This document shows, piece after piece, positions 1 through 8,005 of a stretch of DNA of 64,000 nucleotides. How positions within the stretch are numbered: position 1 is the stretch's first letter; every line of letters starts with the position of its first letter. Under the pieces are notes generated by a model. The model saw only the letters and a program-made list of their open reading frames with translations. It did not search any database and was not told the DNA's origin. The position numbers and the translations under genes were made by a program. Source of the stretch: Rhizobium mongolense USDA 1844 (GTDB lineage: Bacteria > Pseudomonadota > Alphaproteobacteria > Rhizobiales > Rhizobiaceae); contig NZ_ATTQ01000010.1 in the NCBI RefSeq assembly GCF_000419765.1, forward strand, positions 62,154 through 126,153. The letters are read 5' to 3'.

Positions 1-239
1 TCCTTGCGGAAGACCCGCGGCTGGAACTCCTTCCCGGCGAAGTCCGCCAAGAAGGCATGATCCGTTTCCGCACCCTCGGCGATTTCCCGCTGACGGGTGC
101 CATCCGCTCCACCGCCACCACCCTTGAAGACGTCATAGCGGAGCTGGAAATCGCAACCGTTTCCGAGCGCCAGGGCCGCGCCATCGACCGCGATCAGTCC
201 GGCTCCATGGAAAAGAAGAAGCGTGAAGGATATTTCTGA
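1..239 (+). CDS. cysD: Sulfate adenylyltransferase subunit 2 (C-terminal part)
   Basis: The reading frame is open from base 3, so only the last 78 residues lie in the window. The tail carries the FRTLGDFPLTGAI segment and ends in SMEKKKREGYF, the typical end of CysD. CysD makes adenosine 5'-phosphosulfate from ATP and sulfate, with its GTPase partner CysN, in cytoplasmic assimilatory sulfate activation. The stop codon lies one base before the ATG chosen for cysN, so the two genes are co-transcribed and probably translationally coupled. The family call is firm; the N-terminal PAPS-reductase-like domain lies outside the window. Confidence 0.95.
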   Translation, partial: LAEDPRLELLPGEVRQEGMIRFRTLGDFPLTGAIRSTATTLEDVIAELEIATVSERQGRAIDRDQSGSMEKKKREGYF

Positions 240-240
240 G

Positions 241-1725
241 ATGACTGCAGCAGCACCTGCAACCGCCATCGCCCTGCCTGCCGCCGAGCCGCTGAAGGCC
301 ACGCGCGACACGCGGCCGTTGCGCCTCATCACCTGTGGCAGCGTCGACGACGGCAAATCCACGCTGATCGGCCGGTTGCTCTGGGACACCAAGGCCGTCA
401 AGGAAGACCAGGCGGCGACGCTCCAGCGCGATTCCACCGGCAAGCAAAATGATCTCGGCCTGCCCGACTTCGCACTGCTTCTGGACGGCCTGCAGGCGGA
501 GCGCGAACAGGGCATCACCATCGACGTCGCCTATCGCTATTTCCAGACCGACAGGCGCGCCTTCATCGTCGCCGACACGCCCGGCCACGAACAGTACACG
601 CGCAACATGGCAACCGGCGCTTCGACCGCCGATCTTGCCGTGCTGCTGGTCGATGCCCGCGCCGGCATCCTCGAGCAGACGCGCCGCCACGCGACAATCG
701 CCTCGCTGCTCGGCATCAAGCAGTTCGTGCTCGCCGTCAACAAGATCGACCTGACCGGCTACGACCGCGCCGGATTCGAGAAGATTACGCACGAGTTCAA
801 GGAATTTGCCCTATCGCTCGGCGTCAAGCAGATCACCGCGATCCCGATGTCGGCGCTGAAGGGTGAAAACGTCGTCTATTCCGGCCAGGCCGCCATGCCC
901 TGGTACACAGGTCCGACGCTGGTCGAGACGCTGGAGCTTGCCACGGTGCGCTCTTCGCAGACCGTCGGCTTCCGTCTCTCGGTGCAGCGCGTGTCGCGTC
1001 CCGGCGAAAGCTTTCGTGGCTATCAAGGCACCGTTGCCGGCGGCTCGGTGAAGCCGGGCGACAGCGTCATGATCCTGCCATCGGGCATGGTCGCCAATGT
1101 TTCCAAGATCGTCACCTTCGACCTCGTGCGCAACGCGGCCGTCGCGGGCGATGCGATCACGCTCGTGCTCGACCGACAGGTGGACGTCGCGCGCGGCGAC
1201 ATGATCGTCTCGATCGACAGCCAGCCGCAGGTCGGCCTTGCCTTCGACGCGCAGATCGTGGCGCTACAGCCGGAAGGCATCGAGGCCGGCAAGCGCTACT
1301 GGCTGAAGAGCGGCAGCCGCCGCCAGCGCGTCCAGGTGCAGCCCATCAGCCAGTTGGAGCTGAAGACCGGCGCCTGGAACGTGGCCGAGCGGCTTTACAT
1401 GAATGCCATCGGCAAAGTGCGCCTCGCCTTCGATGAAGCGGCGATCTTCGATCCTTATGAGCAGAACCGCTCCTCCGGCTCCTTCATCCTCATCGACCCG
1501 GACACCAACAATACGGTCGCCGGCGGCATGGTGACCGGCAAGCGCTCGGAGCTCGGCGGACTTCACGCCGGTGACGCGCGCGTCATCCTCTCGCTTCCAG
1601 CCGACCTCGCCGAGCAGATTATGGCGAGCGAGATCTTCGCAACCCGCCGCGACGAGGCGCATGTGCACCGGATGACCGCGGCGGAAGCGGCGGAACTCTG
1701 GAAAAACGCCGCAAGCGATATCTGA
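241..1725 (+). CDS. cysN: Sulfate adenylyltransferase subunit 1 (GTPase)
   Basis: A 494-residue EF-Tu-like GTPase that drives sulfate activation with CysD. The G1 motif GSVDDGKS is at residues 33-40, followed by DTPGHEQYTRN (G3) and NKIDLTGY (G4), then beta-barrel domains. The protein ends after the barrel, so there is no fused CysC (APS kinase) domain, unlike NodQ-type fusions. The frame also allows a GTG at 223, but that overlaps cysD; ATG 241 has AAGGA about 11 bases upstream and follows the cysD stop directly. A rho-independent terminator lies 10 bases after the stop. Confidence 0.95.
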   Translation: MTAAAPATAIALPAAEPLKATRDTRPLRLITCGSVDDGKSTLIGRLLWDTKAVKEDQAATLQRDSTGKQNDLGLPDFALLLDGLQAEREQGITIDVAYRYFQTDRRAFIVADTPGHEQYTRNMATGASTADLAVLLVDARAGILEQTRRHATIASLLGIKQFVLAVNKIDLTGYDRAGFEKITHEFKEFALSLGVKQITAIPMSALKGENVVYSGQAAMPWYTGPTLVETLELATVRSSQTVGFRLSVQRVSRPGESFRGYQGTVAGGSVKPGDSVMILPSGMVANVSKIVTFDLVRNAAVAGDAITLVLDRQVDVARGDMIVSIDSQPQVGLAFDAQIVALQPEGIEAGKRYWLKSGSRRQRVQVQPISQLELKTGAWNVAERLYMNAIGKVRLAFDEAAIFDPYEQNRSSGSFILIDPDTNNTVAGGMVTGKRSELGGLHAGDARVILSLPADLAEQIMASEIFATRRDEAHVHRMTAAEAAELWKNAASDI

Positions 1726-1735
1726 GACTGAAGAT

Positions 1736-1756
1736 GGGGCCGGACGGCCCCTTTTT
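1736..1756 (+). terminator. Rho-independent terminator after cysN
   Basis: GGGGCC (1736-1741) pairs with GGCCCC (1746-1751) around the loop GGAC and is followed by TTTTT. It sits just downstream of the cysN stop and ends the cysDN transcript before the island boundary. Confidence 0.8.
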
Positions 1757-1859
1757 CTTGCTGTTCGAGGCGTGCGTTACGCATCCTGGCGCAAATGGAT
1801 CGCTGCACGCAGTGTGCGGCGCAAATACTCGCCGGGGACCAGGGAAATTCGGGGAAATC

Positions 1860-1911
1860 GGCTGGTCGGAGTGGAGTGATTCGAACACTCGACCCCCACG
1901 TCCCGAACGTG
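1860..1911. repeat. Left attachment-site copy (orphan tRNA-Pro 3' half)
   Basis: 52 bases identical to 43670-43721. It contains, on the minus strand, the tRNA-Pro anticodon loop 3' part, T arm, acceptor 3' strand and CCA, then diverges at 1912. No D arm or 5' acceptor strand follows, so it is not a functional tRNA. The bases on the cysN side are the native flank of the tRNA 3' end. Confidence 0.9.
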
Positions 1912-2085
1912 ACAGCCGAGAACATCAAAGCCTCGCATATCCGGCCCTCGCCATTGATCTAATTGAGTTTTTTTGATTCTCAGGCAATTCCAGATCAAAC
2001 CAAGCAATTCCGTTTCTGTCAGTTTCTGTCAGTTTCTGTCCGATGTTTTGCGCGCCTCTCGCCGTCGTCTGGCCTGCGTCCAGGA
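1912..2085. other. Island left-end non-coding segment
   Basis: No convincing gene between the left att copy and the ORF at 2086. An open frame can be extended back to 1963, but it would run through the tandem repeat at 2011-2041 and gives a low-complexity sequence with no ribosome site. The segment is best read as recombination-site DNA. Confidence 0.5.
2011..2041. repeat. Tandem 10-bp repeats, putative arm-type sites (left)
   Basis: Three head-to-tail copies of GTTTCTGTCA (the last ends in CC), starting about 100 bp inside the left att copy. The same GTTTCTGTC core occurs twice directly and once inverted at 43564-43598, a similar distance inside the right end. Paired repeats flanking both cores are typical of integrase or excisionase arm sites; that role is inference. 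Confidence 0.6.
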
Positions 2086-2409
2086 ATGAGTCAGCGACCT
2101 TTTCAAGGTCCTCTTCAGCGCGTCACGACCAACATTCTCGACGGACGTACCCTCGTGCTCGATGATGACGGCTACCTTCTCATGCCCCACCCTGTCCGCG
2201 AGCCCGGTCCATTTGCCGTGTCGGTCGAGTTTCCCGATGGGGTTGAAATCAGCGCTGTCTTCGATCTGCTGGGCTCCCCGTTCGGCGATCCTCGCCTCGA
2301 AGAGGCGGTACTGCTTGTTGCACGGGCAAAAGAGGATTTCGGATTGGCTCGTGCCAAGGCGAAGGGCCTCATCCAAGATTTCGTCGCCGAGTTCGACCAG
2401 GCGGCATAA
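2086..2409 (+). CDS. Hypothetical protein (107 aa)
   Basis: A 107-residue acidic soluble protein with no recognised domain. It opens with a beta-rich half (around VTTNILDGRTLVLDDDGYLL) and ends in a helical Ala/Lys/Glu-rich segment. ATG 2086 is preferred to the upstream in-frame start at 1963, which would translate the tandem repeats. The Shine-Dalgarno-like AGGA directly abuts the ATG, so the start is uncertain. It is the first gene inside the left end and reads in the same direction as the next ORF. Confidence 0.5.
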   Translation: MSQRPFQGPLQRVTTNILDGRTLVLDDDGYLLMPHPVREPGPFAVSVEFPDGVEISAVFDLLGSPFGDPRLEEAVLLVARAKEDFGLARAKAKGLIQDFVAEFDQAA

Positions 2410-2532
2410 CCCACTTCCCTCCTCGGCCCCGTCGTCAGACGGGGCCTCCAACCAACACCAATCACTTTCAGCATACGATTCTCCTGGCCGCGGGGCTGAA
2501 AGACCGTGGCCAGATGCCTAAAGGAGGCAAGA

Positions 2533-3048
2533 ATGCCCGTAACGCATTCGATCAAAACCCAGGACTACCTCAACCCGGCAGAGGTCGAACCTCACATCCA
2601 GGTCAAGGCTGTAACAGAGCCACGCGCAACGTGGTCGGTACGCCGCGCCTATCGCTTCGAACTTCAGTCTGAGGGCCGTCGCGAGCAGAACCCGGTGGTC
2701 CGTGCATACGAGGTGTGGGGTAAGTCGGAGTGGCACAACGGCGTGATCGCCCGTGAGTTCGAGCTCCATGACGTCTTCGTCGTGCAGCTTCGTGTGGCGG
2801 ATGAGATGCTGACGGCCGAGGCAAAAGTGCTGCTTAACATGCGCGCACGCAAATCGTTGCGCCTCGGCGACGAGAGCGAGATCGTACTCCCTCTTTCGTC
2901 AGGGTCGGACGACCACATGATGCGTCGTCTCGCTGCGGTGCCAACACGGCTCGGCTCGTGGGCTGCTCTTTCGGCCAACCCGCCACTTCGTCACCGAAAC
3001 CGCGATTGGCGGCCACAACGTCCGCGCGCCACTCCATCGATATCTTGA
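2533..3048 (+). CDS. Hypothetical protein (171 aa)
   Basis: ATG 2533 follows AAGGAGG at 2520-2526, an excellent ribosome site, so expression is likely. Residues 1-130 look like a real soluble protein rich in beta and charged segments (for example FELHDVFVVQLRVADEML). The last 35 or so residues are Arg/Pro-rich and lie over the 3' end of the convergent Rep-like gene, so one of the two frames is probably an extension beyond its original end. No family recognised. Confidence 0.55.
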   Translation: MPVTHSIKTQDYLNPAEVEPHIQVKAVTEPRATWSVRRAYRFELQSEGRREQNPVVRAYEVWGKSEWHNGVIAREFELHDVFVVQLRVADEMLTAEAKVLLNMRARKSLRLGDESEIVLPLSSGSDDHMMRRLAAVPTRLGSWAALSANPPLRHRNRDWRPQRPRATPSIS

Positions 3049-3937
3049 GCCCATCGATACCCGTATAAGCCTGCGCTTGGGCAATCCGAACGAGATCAAC
3101 GAACTGATTGTCCTTCATTGGAATCTGGGAACGTTTGAACACACGCGTGTGAGCCGATGCATGGAAGAATGCCGCGCGTCCCAGCCAGGCGCGGTGGACG
3201 TCAAACACGCTCTTGATAGACTCGGTCGTCGCGAATACGAAACTCGGAATTTTCAATGTGGGCATGGCGCATACGAACTCGAAGCGCTGATTAATCTTCG
3301 GGAGCGCCTCCATCTCCGCGATCACCTTCGTCATGACCGCTAGGAATGTTTTCTCTCTGAAGCTGGGAATCGGATAGCCGACTGCCTTTGCGAGGTCGAC
3401 GGGCGAAACGATCCAGTGACGCCTGTTCGACCCTATCTCACCTGCCTTGTTCCGCTTCGCCAGTAACAGAGCGGCATGCCGGGATGCCATGATCGATAGA
3501 ATGGTGTAAAGCCTCGCGCTGTAACGGCTCCGGAACTTCGTCAGCGCGTTGAGGTCAACTGTCACGTAGCGACGGGACATCAGCATCGAAATTCTGACCT
3601 CTGGATCGATCTCGAATTTTATCACGTCGCGGCTTCGCAGCTTCTTCGGCAATGGATGTATGGCGAGGTCTCGCACGGGCCGTGTCAGCCGAGTACGACG
3701 GTAACGTATGTCGTAGCGCACAAGCGTCTCGCCGATGCGATCGAGGCTTTCGCGCAGCCGCGCTGGGTTACTGATCCCCAAATAGGCTAGCATCTCGCCA
3801 GACCTGACTTCGTGTACGAGCGACTTGTTGCTGTAGGCTGCCTTGTCCCTCAAACCTGCATCGCTTCCCTCCAGTGCCAACCGACGCAAATGCAAGACGC
3901 GACATGATGTGTGCATCCATGCAAGGAGCGCTGGCAT
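2834..3937 (-). CDS. Rep_3-like replication initiator, possibly 5'-truncated
   Basis: The central part resembles plasmid or phage initiators of the Rep_3 winged-helix type: an N-terminal wing, the segment FRSRYSARLYTIL typical of these proteins, and a second wing before residue 260. Such proteins bind iterons and start replication. The first 20 or so residues before AAYSNKSL are the antisense of an alcohol dehydrogenase remnant and no good ATG start exists there (a TTG near 3852 is possible), so the native 5' end seems lost. The last 50 residues are the antisense of the ORF at 2533. No iterons were seen nearby. It may be a remnant of an extrachromosomal stage of the island. Confidence 0.5.
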   Translation of the reverse strand: MPALLAWMHTSCRVLHLRRLALEGSDAGLRDKAAYSNKSLVHEVRSGEMLAYLGISNPARLRESLDRIGETLVRYDIRYRRTRLTRPVRDLAIHPLPKKLRSRDVIKFEIDPEVRISMLMSRRYVTVDLNALTKFRSRYSARLYTILSIMASRHAALLLAKRNKAGEIGSNRRHWIVSPVDLAKAVGYPIPSFREKTFLAVMTKVIAEMEALPKINQRFEFVCAMPTLKIPSFVFATTESIKSVFDVHRAWLGRAAFFHASAHTRVFKRSQIPMKDNQFVDLVRIAQAQAYTGIDGLKISMEWRADVVAANRGFGDEVAGWPKEQPTSRAVLAPQRDDASCGRPTLTKEGVRSRSRRRGATICVRAC

Positions 3938-4249
3938 TCCAAAAGGGTCTAGGTGCCGTCCATAGCTTGAGCCATGCGATTGGCGGCTTGAGACCAGACC
4001 TGCACCACGGGGAGTTGAACGCCGCCCTCTTGCCGCACATCATTGGGTTCAATCAGGCCGCACCAAGTGTCGTGGACGAGAAGAAAATCGACCGCTTGGC
4101 TGAAATGATCGGTAGCGAGCACACATCCGAGGCCGTGGCTAACGCCGTTGCGGACCTCACTGCCCGCCCTTCTTGATCACTGCCACATGACCGACCCCAG
4201 GACTGCGACCGCCGAGGAATACATGGAAATCCTCGAGACCGCCTACTAG
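3871..4249 (+). pseudogene. Iron-containing alcohol dehydrogenase remnant
   Basis: Two separated pieces match the C-terminal half of group III Fe-alcohol dehydrogenases. The first (about 3871-4170) has the metal-site helix segment GLGAVHSLSHAIGG and LNAALLPHIIGFN. The second (4172-4249, another frame) has DHCHMTDPRTATAEEY, the usual family end. The N-terminal nucleotide-binding half is missing, and about 70 residues between the pieces are deleted with a frame change. The 5' edge of the remnant touches the 5' edge of the divergent Rep-like gene, marking an illegitimate junction. Non-functional. Confidence 0.8.
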
Positions 4250-4305
4250 AAATCGATCGACCTTACTCTGCACTTCGTTTTGATGTAGCAGCGGCTAGCC
4301 CCATC

Positions 4306-4334
4306 AGCCACCGTCCGAACCTCGGACGGTGGCT
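4306..4334 (-). terminator. Hairpin terminator after SIR2-HerA operon
   Basis: A 13-bp perfect stem, AGCCACCGTCCGA (4306-4318) with TCGGACGGTGGCT (4322-4334), and a 3-base loop, seven bases beyond the HerA stop. There is no clear T tract on the minus strand, so termination strength is uncertain. Confidence 0.6.
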
Positions 4335-4340
4335 GTTCCA

Positions 4341-6332
4341 TTAGTCCTCTACGTCAGTCCTTGACCCGAGCGCCAACAGCACTTTCCGTCCATATTCTTG
4401 GAACCATAGATCAACGATTTGAGCGTCAGTGCTTGCAGGCAGAGGGTCAGCGCGGCGCACCTTGAAGGTGGTGGGAAGATTGACCGAATTCCCGAAGACT
4501 AGCGCGTGCTGCTTTGGAAGCGATGGCAACCGTTTCAGAACGCTATCAGATATGAAAGGCGTCATCTGTCGAATCTGGGATAGGTCGTCGGGGTTTTGAA
4601 TCCGGTGAACGACAAAATTGGAGCATTGGGAAAGCACTGTCTTGGACAACTCGTTCGGTCGCTGTGACGCGACAAGAAGAAATAGACCATATTTCCGACC
4701 TTCCTTCGCAATGCGCTCGAAAATACGCCCCGCATCCATGGCGTATCGCGATGGTGTCGAAGCCACGTAGCGATGAGCCTCCTCGAGCAAAAGATGCACG
4801 GGAAAGCGATTACGTGGTTCAGCATGCCGAAGGAGCCTGAACACCATCCGCGCCAGCACGGCGCTTACGAGCTCGACCACCTCGTCCTCAACAGCGTTCA
4901 TGTCGAGGATCACGATCTGCGAGGATTTAATATGTCCGCCGTCTTGAGCGGCCATCAGTCCAAGCAATCCGGCAAGGAAGTCGGACTGCGACAGTTGGTC
5001 GGTGGATGTGTGCCTGAGGAACTCGTAGTCGGCCCGTTTCTCTAACGCCTTGAAGCGAGTAACCATCTGCGAGCAGTAATCTCGGATTTGGCGATTTCCG
5101 TGCGCTTCCTCGTAAAGCAGAGCCAGATCAATTGCGTCTCCGAGCTCGACGAAATCAAAAGGTATGTTTTCGTAGTCAGGAAATTTGATCCCTGGATCGA
5201 TGAAACCGCCAGAACCGTTTGAACCTGCGAGATATGTGTACGCGTCCTGCAAGCCCGGCATATTGCCGAAGTTGACCTTGATGTTTTGGTTGAGGACGCT
5301 CGCGTTTATCTCGGATGTGCGAAACCGCTGCAGAATGCCGCGAATTCGCGTTTCCTTCGCGCCAGGCGGCGTTTCGTCCCCTAAAATCTGAGTGATGCAG
5401 GTCGCCAGGATGTGGTTTCTGATCTTCGCAAGTTGAGCACCCGAGGCTTGGCCGAAGAGTGAAACCAAGCCTAAGGCCATCCGTAGGATCGGAAGCTGCG
5501 TTCGTTCGCTGGCCTGCAGCAGGAGCTCCCATTCGGAAAGGTCGAGGAACCAATGAGGGAGCCGGAAAGACCCAGCCGCAGCGGTGCCGTCAATGATAAG
5601 GCGCTTGACCCCGATTTGGGCCCGGGCCCCCAACTCCCTAAAGGCTTCATGGTACTCGCCGTTCACATCGAGCACGACAAATGTCGCACCTCGTGCGCGA
5701 TGCTCATTCGCCTTTTCAAATAGCGACTGCAGGACCGAAGCGACAGTGCACGACTTGCCGCTTCCGGTGTTCCCAAGAACTGCGACGTGGCCGCCGAAAA
5801 AGTCGTCAATCCTGACTTTCACTTGGTAATCTTCGAATATCACAGACTTGCCGATGGCCAGATTGCAGAATCGGGTCGCATCGGACGGCGTTGGCGGCCC
5901 ACCATCCCTATTCGTTGAAGGCTGTGTGTCTTTTTCAGTGTCGAATATGCGGTCCAGTTCATCATCCAGGGAATACAAGGCGTCAGCGAAAAGCGATGGA
6001 AAAACCGAGACGCCGAACCTGAATTTTCCGTCACTGGCCATGGGAAGCATTCCGACGGGAACAAGATCGAGGAACTTGGCCGCGCCTGCCTTTTCCATTT
6101 CTCCACCGTCACGAGACTGGCCATCTCTTTCCCGCAGGCCCACCACCTCAGCCACCACATACTCGGGAGGTGTAGGAATCATCAGGAACGACCCGAGGCG
6201 CGCGACGTAGTGAACCCCATCGAAGCCGACGACAGTGAAATTGTCAGTTCCAGCATGAAGCTCGACCACAAAACGATCTCCGGATACAGATATCACCTTC
6301 CCGATGGCGCGCCGGCGGTCGTCATTGCCCAT
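4341..6332 (-). CDS. HerA-like ATPase of a SIR2-HerA defence system
   Basis: A 663-residue FtsK/HerA-type hexameric ATPase. Residues 1-70 form a HAS-barrel. The Walker A motif GNTGSGKS is at 187-194, LLLEEAH (Walker B) at 514-520 and VASQRP (sensor) at 554-559. ATG 6332 is chosen because AAAGGA lies 8 bases upstream; the frame opens at a TTG at 6356. It overlaps the end of the SIR2 gene by 11 bases. In known SIR2-HerA systems the two proteins form a complex that depletes NAD during phage infection; applying that here is inference from the gene pair. Confidence 0.85.
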   Translation of the reverse strand: MGNDDRRRAIGKVISVSGDRFVVELHAGTDNFTVVGFDGVHYVARLGSFLMIPTPPEYVVAEVVGLRERDGQSRDGGEMEKAGAAKFLDLVPVGMLPMASDGKFRFGVSVFPSLFADALYSLDDELDRIFDTEKDTQPSTNRDGGPPTPSDATRFCNLAIGKSVIFEDYQVKVRIDDFFGGHVAVLGNTGSGKSCTVASVLQSLFEKANEHRARGATFVVLDVNGEYHEAFRELGARAQIGVKRLIIDGTAAAGSFRLPHWFLDLSEWELLLQASERTQLPILRMALGLVSLFGQASGAQLAKIRNHILATCITQILGDETPPGAKETRIRGILQRFRTSEINASVLNQNIKVNFGNMPGLQDAYTYLAGSNGSGGFIDPGIKFPDYENIPFDFVELGDAIDLALLYEEAHGNRQIRDYCSQMVTRFKALEKRADYEFLRHTSTDQLSQSDFLAGLLGLMAAQDGGHIKSSQIVILDMNAVEDEVVELVSAVLARMVFRLLRHAEPRNRFPVHLLLEEAHRYVASTPSRYAMDAGRIFERIAKEGRKYGLFLLVASQRPNELSKTVLSQCSNFVVHRIQNPDDLSQIRQMTPFISDSVLKRLPSLPKQHALVFGNSVNLPTTFKVRRADPLPASTDAQIVDLWFQEYGRKVLLALGSRTDVED

Positions 6333-7626
6333 CTGCAGCGTCCTTTTTCTTTCCAAAGGTCTCCATCACTAGGCGAACCGCGTCATCTATCCTGTCGCTC
6401 TGGCGCTGCGGCATGAAGTGCTCGACGATCATGTTGAAGTAGTGGGCAGGATTTTTCTCGTCGGGGCCGTCGCCACCAATGATCCAGATGCGTTCGTCAC
6501 GCAATGCTCGCAGTTTTGCGATCTCTCCCTTGGAATCGGGGTTTGCGAACACGATCAGCCTGAAAGTCGGGATCGTCAGTGCCTGATAGATAATGTTGTT
6601 GAGATGCTCGTCTCCAAACGCGAACCCGGCAGTGATCAGTACACTCTGCTCCCTTACGACCCGGCTTTGGAACTCACGGAAAAGGTCAGAATACGGCGAG
6701 CCGAGACTTGAATTCTGCTTCGCTGGCGTCGGGTAAATCATGACCTTCGAGTCGGCGTTCTGCGGCCAGAGCTCGCGGATCGGAAACAGACCGTGGTCAT
6801 CTTCTGTCCAGCTCAACGACCCATGCAGCTTGCAGAGATATACAAAGCCATCGACGGCGGACCACTTTCGGCTCGTGACGTCGAGCTGTTCGGCAAGGGC
6901 GTAACGGAAGGTGGCAGGGTTGAATCGACGCTCTACAACTCCCGAAAAGCCGTTGGCGTATGGCAACCCGAGGCGGTCCATGGCGCGCTCGTTGAAGAGG
7001 TCGTAATTCGTCGTGAAAATCCACGGCCGTGGCAACGACCTGTCCCGCAAGACGAGGCGGCGATAGAAGCTCTCGTACACATCAAGGACGGAGCTGTCTC
7101 CAGCGGCGAACTCTCCGTTTGTGCATCTCTCCCAGAGAAAACTCTTCACCTTTTTGATGATGCTTTCAACGGTCACAAGGGAGCTGGCATGCTTAGGATT
7201 ATCGCTTCGCCTGTAGATGAACTCCAGGCTAAACAGAAGTTCCATAAGCCGTTCAAGATTCCACGTATACTCGGTTTCGACGAGGGACGCGCCTCTCGCT
7301 TTTAGGAACTGCACGTCTTCGGAGGTGAGCGCCCAATCGCGAGGCTCGATAAAGTTGAAATCGTCGTCGAGTTCCGGCGGCAAAGGATGCTTGCAGAACT
7401 CGGAAGCCAAAGGGGCCATCGTTGGGATGCCCCGCTGTCTATCGTTGATTTCCAGCGAGGAGCAGCCCGCGCCGAGTAAGAAAGCGACGTTGCGCGCATT
7501 TAGAGCTTCAGTCAAAGACTTCCGAACGACGCTCGGTCCAGTTTCCCAATCCAAAGCCGTATTTGATTGATCTCCATGACGAACGAAATGAAATTGCCGC
7601 GGCTTTGCCGTGTCCTGATCCGACAC
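6322..7626 (-). CDS. SIR2-like NADase of a SIR2-HerA defence system
   Basis: A 434-residue protein with the hallmarks of the SIR2_2 defence family: GAGCS at 52-56, TTNYD at 205-209, KLHGS at 266-270 and GFAFGDEHL near 334-342. GTG 7626 is chosen because GGAGGA lies at ideal spacing; the preceding TTG at 7629 is less likely. In anti-phage systems such domains cleave NAD and stop growth of the infected cell. Here it is the upstream gene of a two-gene operon with HerA. No transmembrane segment. The N-terminal 30 residues are not recognised. Confidence 0.85.
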   Translation of the reverse strand: MSDQDTAKPRQFHFVRHGDQSNTALDWETGPSVVRKSLTEALNARNVAFLLGAGCSSLEINDRQRGIPTMAPLASEFCKHPLPPELDDDFNFIEPRDWALTSEDVQFLKARGASLVETEYTWNLERLMELLFSLEFIYRRSDNPKHASSLVTVESIIKKVKSFLWERCTNGEFAAGDSSVLDVYESFYRRLVLRDRSLPRPWIFTTNYDLFNERAMDRLGLPYANGFSGVVERRFNPATFRYALAEQLDVTSRKWSAVDGFVYLCKLHGSLSWTEDDHGLFPIRELWPQNADSKVMIYPTPAKQNSSLGSPYSDLFREFQSRVVREQSVLITAGFAFGDEHLNNIIYQALTIPTFRLIVFANPDSKGEIAKLRALRDERIWIIGGDGPDEKNPAHYFNMIVEHFMPQRQSDRIDDAVRLVMETFGKKKDAADGQ

Positions 7627-8005
7627 CAAATCCTCCCAACCTGAATGTAATCGGAGCGCGCAGCGCTGTGAATCACAGGCTCCAATTGCGAAAGACTATC
7701 GAAATTCGCGGTGATATCCAGTGGGTTAAATGACAGACAACGTCCCGTCGCCAGGGCCGTTGGATCAGTATTTGTCCAAGTCGCCCGGCCTCGTCAGATT
7801 TGAACTGCCAGCCAACTGACGCCGTTTTTGCAAGTTGTGACAAGCAACCAGGCCTCGCTTGGGATTGTCTACGCCGAGCGGGACTGAACGATAGGCCGGC
7901 ATGTCGCGGAAGGCTGTTCTCGGAATTCTAACTTTCATGATCGCGTCGCTGGGGAAGAACCGATTGCGGCGGCGGCCCGACTGAAGACCGCCGCAGCAAG
8001 GTCGA
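7627..8005. other. Intergenic region, SIR2-HerA promoter side
   Basis: 379 bases without a convincing gene. It must contain the promoter of the SIR2-HerA operon (minus strand) and the 3' end of the acsA transcript. A minus-strand frame of 82 codons crossing it is Arg/Pro-rich, has no ribosome site and overlaps the acsA end, so it was not annotated. No clear terminator hairpin or repeat seen. Confidence 0.5.

Noticed and set aside
1860..1950. A second tRNA-Pro gene at the left end
   Set aside because: Only the 3' half is present; the sequence diverges before the D arm and the 5' acceptor strand, so it is an att copy.
2011..2041. CRISPR-like array
   Set aside because: Units are 10 bp and directly adjacent with no spacers; no cas genes in the window.
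1963..2085. Upstream extension of the 107-residue gene to 1963
   Set aside because: It would translate the tandem arm repeats as QFLSVSVR-like sequence and lacks a ribosome site.
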